This document shows, piece after piece, positions 7,011 through 7,860 of a stretch of DNA of 7,860 nucleotides. Source of the stretch: an uncultured Ruminococcus sp. (lineage in GTDB: Bacteria > Bacillota > Clostridia > Oscillospirales > CAG-272); assembly GCA_900551005.1 (NCBI GenBank), contig URUL01000088.1:1-7860 (forward strand), read 5' to 3'. The translations under genes and the position numbers were made by a program. Every line of letters starts with the position of its first letter. Within the stretch, counting starts at the first letter, position 1. A model generated the notes under the pieces. That model was given only the letters and a program-made list of their open reading frames with translations. It was not told the DNA's origin and ran no database searches.

Positions 7011-7177
7011 GCTGGAGGACAGTACTGATCTCAAGCAGGTGCAAGCTCGATTACTCCATGGGATACATGGTTATCCGCGGAGAAGAAACGGCAAGGATTT
7101 TTATCGATGAAATAGCTGTTCTGATGATAGAAAATCCTGCCGTTTCAATGACGGGTTGCCTGCTTTCCGATTTATGA
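7007..7177 (+). pseudogene. cas1: cas1 remnant: N-terminal 56 codons of type II-A Cas1
   Basis: The ATG overlaps the cas9 stop, as in intact type II-A operons. The frame gives MSWRTVLISSRCKLDYSMGY, then MVIRGEETARIFIDEIAVLM, then IENPAVSMTGCLLSDL and stop. This matches the N-terminal beta-sandwich of type II Cas1 without gaps. Cas1 is normally about 290 residues and forms the integrase with Cas2. Here the whole helical catalytic domain, with its Glu-His-Glu metal site, is missing. The TGA at 7175-7177 overlaps the cas2 ATG, the usual native arrangement, so the simplest reading is an internal, probably in-frame deletion of about 230 codons. The peptide cannot be an integrase. An assembly error is the main alternative. 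Confidence 0.9.
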
Positions 7178-7181
7178 GAAT
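7166..7181 (+). repeat. Direct repeat flanking cas2, copy 1
   Basis: TCCGATTTATGAGAAT here and TCCGATTTATGCGAAT at 7544-7559 match at 15 of 16 bases. Copy 1 spans the cas1-remnant stop and the cas2 start, and copy 2 is inside the csn2-remnant end. They are 378 bases apart and bracket cas2. They may record the recombination that damaged the locus, or may be chance. Confidence 0.5.
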
Positions 7182-7494
7182 GATTGTGTTTTTCGATTTG
7201 CCGACGGATACCGAGCCTGCACGCAGGGAATACCGTCGCTTTCGCAGGATGCTCATAAAAAACGGATTCCTTATGATGCAGGAATCTGTTTACTGCCGTA
7301 TGGTCCTGAACGCAACCGTTGAAAAATCCGTCGCCGAAACTATAAAGCGCAAAAAACCGTCGGCGGGAATCGTTCAACTTCTAACGGTTACAGAAAAGCA
7401 ATTTGCGGCGATGACATACATAACGGGAAAATATGTAACGGATGTTGTCGACAGCGACGAAAAGAAGGAAACAGCTTTACGTCCTTATGCTTGA
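7174..7494 (+). CDS. cas2: CRISPR-associated protein Cas2 (type II-A), altered C-terminus
   Basis: This 106-residue protein starts MRMIVFFDLPTDTEPARREY and contains the family features FFDLP with D8, a 'GFLMMQESVYCRMVLN' strand-helix and 'GIVQLLTVTEKQFAAMTYIT'. Cas2 is the dimeric scaffold that joins two Cas1 dimers in the spacer-integration complex. ATG at 7174 is preferred because it overlaps the cas1 stop (ATGA) and matches the family N-terminus. A TTG at 7156 would add six residues from cas1 coding sequence. Resemblance to other type II-A Cas2 proteins stops near VVDSDE (residues 91-96). The tail KKETALRPYA is translated from csn2 sequence in the wrong frame. Without Cas1 it has no known partner here. 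Confidence 0.9.
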   Translation: MRMIVFFDLPTDTEPARREYRRFRRMLIKNGFLMMQESVYCRMVLNATVEKSVAETIKRKKPSAGIVQLLTVTEKQFAAMTYITGKYVTDVVDSDEKKETALRPYA

Positions 7495-7564
7495 AAACTG
7501 CACGAGGAAGAAAATAGCGGGGAGTGATCAGCTTATAATAGACTCCGATTTATGCGAATTCTGA
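7463..7564 (+). pseudogene. csn2: csn2 remnant: last ~34 codons
   Basis: In the +1 frame relative to cas2, the residues QLYVLMLEN, a short charged linker, then GSDQLIIDSDLCEF end at TGA 7562-7564. The pattern of a hydrophobic strand ending in 'LxLEN/S', ~10 residues, then 'IID-DLC-' at the extreme C-terminus is that of many Csn2 proteins, and the position directly after cas2 is where csn2 belongs in type II-A. Csn2 is a ring-shaped DNA-end-binding protein of about 220 residues needed for spacer acquisition. The N-terminal ~190 residues are absent and the remnant overlaps the end of cas2. An internal ATG at 7487 could give a 25-residue peptide, which is unlikely to function. The family call comes from remembered motif similarity over a short stretch. 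Confidence 0.65.
7544..7559 (+). repeat. Direct repeat flanking cas2, copy 2
   Basis: The partner of the copy at 7166-7181, differing at one base (C for A at position 12). In the csn2-remnant frame it encodes the SDLCE part of the conserved C-terminus, so this copy is probably native csn2 sequence. Confidence 0.5.
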
Positions 7565-7584
7565 AACCGAATTTGAAAAAATGC

Positions 7585-7613
7585 TTGACTTTTTCACCGT
7601 TTTATGATATAAG
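7585..7613 (+). promoter_or_regulatory. Leader promoter for the pre-crRNA
   Basis: TTGACT (7585-7590) and TATAAG (7608-7613) are spaced by exactly 17 bases. Transcription should start near 7620, some 65 bases before the first repeat, and run through the array in the direction expected from the repeat polarity. The -35 box lies 20 bases after the csn2-remnant stop. Confidence 0.7.
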
Positions 7614-7665
7614 ATAGTTGCGGCTTGTTTTGCCCTATATGTTTACACGTGCTGTCCGTAGCAGC

Positions 7666-7684
7666 ATTTGAGCTCAAATTTGAG
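7666..7684 (+). promoter_or_regulatory. Leader end: palindrome plus leader-anchoring sequence
   Basis: ATTTGAG (7678-7684) directly touches the first repeat. This is the leader-anchoring sequence described for type II-A streptococcal arrays, where it directs new spacers to the first repeat. Just before it is a perfect 14-bp palindrome, ATTTGAGCTCAAAT (7666-7679), whose left half is another copy of the same motif. The first repeat also begins GTTTGAG, so the TTTGAG core occurs three times in 25 bases. Confidence 0.75.
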
Positions 7685-7852
7685 GTTTGAGAGTAGTGTA
7701 ATTTTATAGGGTACTAAAACTTTGAAAAGTGAAACTCCGGCGCGTCCTGCGTTTGAGAGTAGTGTAATTTTATAGGGTACTAAAACTGAATAAGCAATTA
7801 ACTATACGAGAACTCGGTTAGAGAGTAGAGTTAATTTAATACGTACTAAAAC
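7685..7852 (+). CRISPR. Short type II-A CRISPR array, three repeats and two spacers
   Basis: Repeats are 36 nt: 7685-7720 and 7751-7786 are identical (starting GTTTGAGAGTAGTG, ending GGGTACTAAAAC). The third, 7817-7852, differs at eight positions, mostly in the centre, and keeps both ends. Spacers are 30 nt: 7721-7750 (GC-rich 3' half, ends CGGCGCGTCCTGC) and 7787-7816 (starts TGAATAAGCAATTA). Repeat polarity, the tracrRNA anti-repeat and the upstream leader agree that the plus strand is transcribed. The degenerate repeat is typical of the leader-distal end of an array, so the array probably stops here, although only eight bases follow it in the window. I saw no match of either spacer elsewhere in the window. 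Confidence 0.96.
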
Positions 7853-7860
7853 ATAAAAAG

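Noticed and set aside
7156..7173. Longer cas2 starting at TTG 7156
   Set aside because: It would add six residues read from cas1 coding sequence. ATG 7174 gives the family-typical N-terminus and the ATGA overlap.
7487..7564. A real 25-residue gene after cas2
   Set aside because: Although it has an ATG overlapping the cas2 stop region, its residues fit the extreme C-terminus of Csn2, so a gene remnant is the better explanation.
7007..7564. Type II-C locus (cas9-cas1-cas2 without csn2)
   Set aside because: A csn2-like tail remains after cas2, the leader has the II-A anchoring motif, and the Cas9 length and domain features are II-A-like.

Overview
The window looks like the chromosome of a low-to-mid GC Firmicute, most likely a gut-type Clostridia (Oscillospirales-like). 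This is inferred from the gene families, the strong Shine-Dalgarno sites, the near-consensus sigma-A promoters and the type of Cas9. No rRNA or other taxonomic marker is present, so the genus is not claimed.

Positions 1-2380 hold ordinary host genes. The start of an Hsp20-type small heat-shock gene runs off the left edge on the minus strand. A divergent regulatory gap follows. A probable two-gene operon on the plus strand then encodes a PucR/CdaR-family regulator and a DUF1003 membrane protein, and a strong Rho-independent terminator lies about 185 bases after it.

Positions 2466-7852 hold a type II-A CRISPR-Cas9 locus. On the minus strand, upstream of cas9, is a well-defined tracrRNA gene with its own promoter, an anti-repeat matching the array, a long nexus-position hairpin, two more hairpins and an intrinsic terminator. 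A consensus promoter facing it should drive cas9 with a leader of about 230 nt that is antisense to the whole tracrRNA. cas9 encodes 1390 residues and every RuvC and HNH catalytic residue is present. The array has two 30-nt spacers and three 36-nt repeats, the last one degenerate. Its leader has a promoter and a type II-A leader-anchoring motif touching the first repeat.

The striking feature is the adaptation module between cas9 and the array. cas1 is reduced to its first ~56 codons and runs straight into the stop/start overlap with cas2. cas2 is nearly complete but has a foreign C-terminal tail. csn2 is reduced to its last ~34 codons, out of frame with cas2 and partly inside its end. Two separate internal deletions have therefore removed most of cas1 and csn2, while cas9, tracrRNA, array promoter, leader motif and two perfect repeats remain. 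As written, the locus can interfere but cannot acquire spacers unless Cas1 and Csn2 are supplied in trans. A near-perfect 16-nt direct repeat lies at the cas1/cas2 junction and at the csn2 end.
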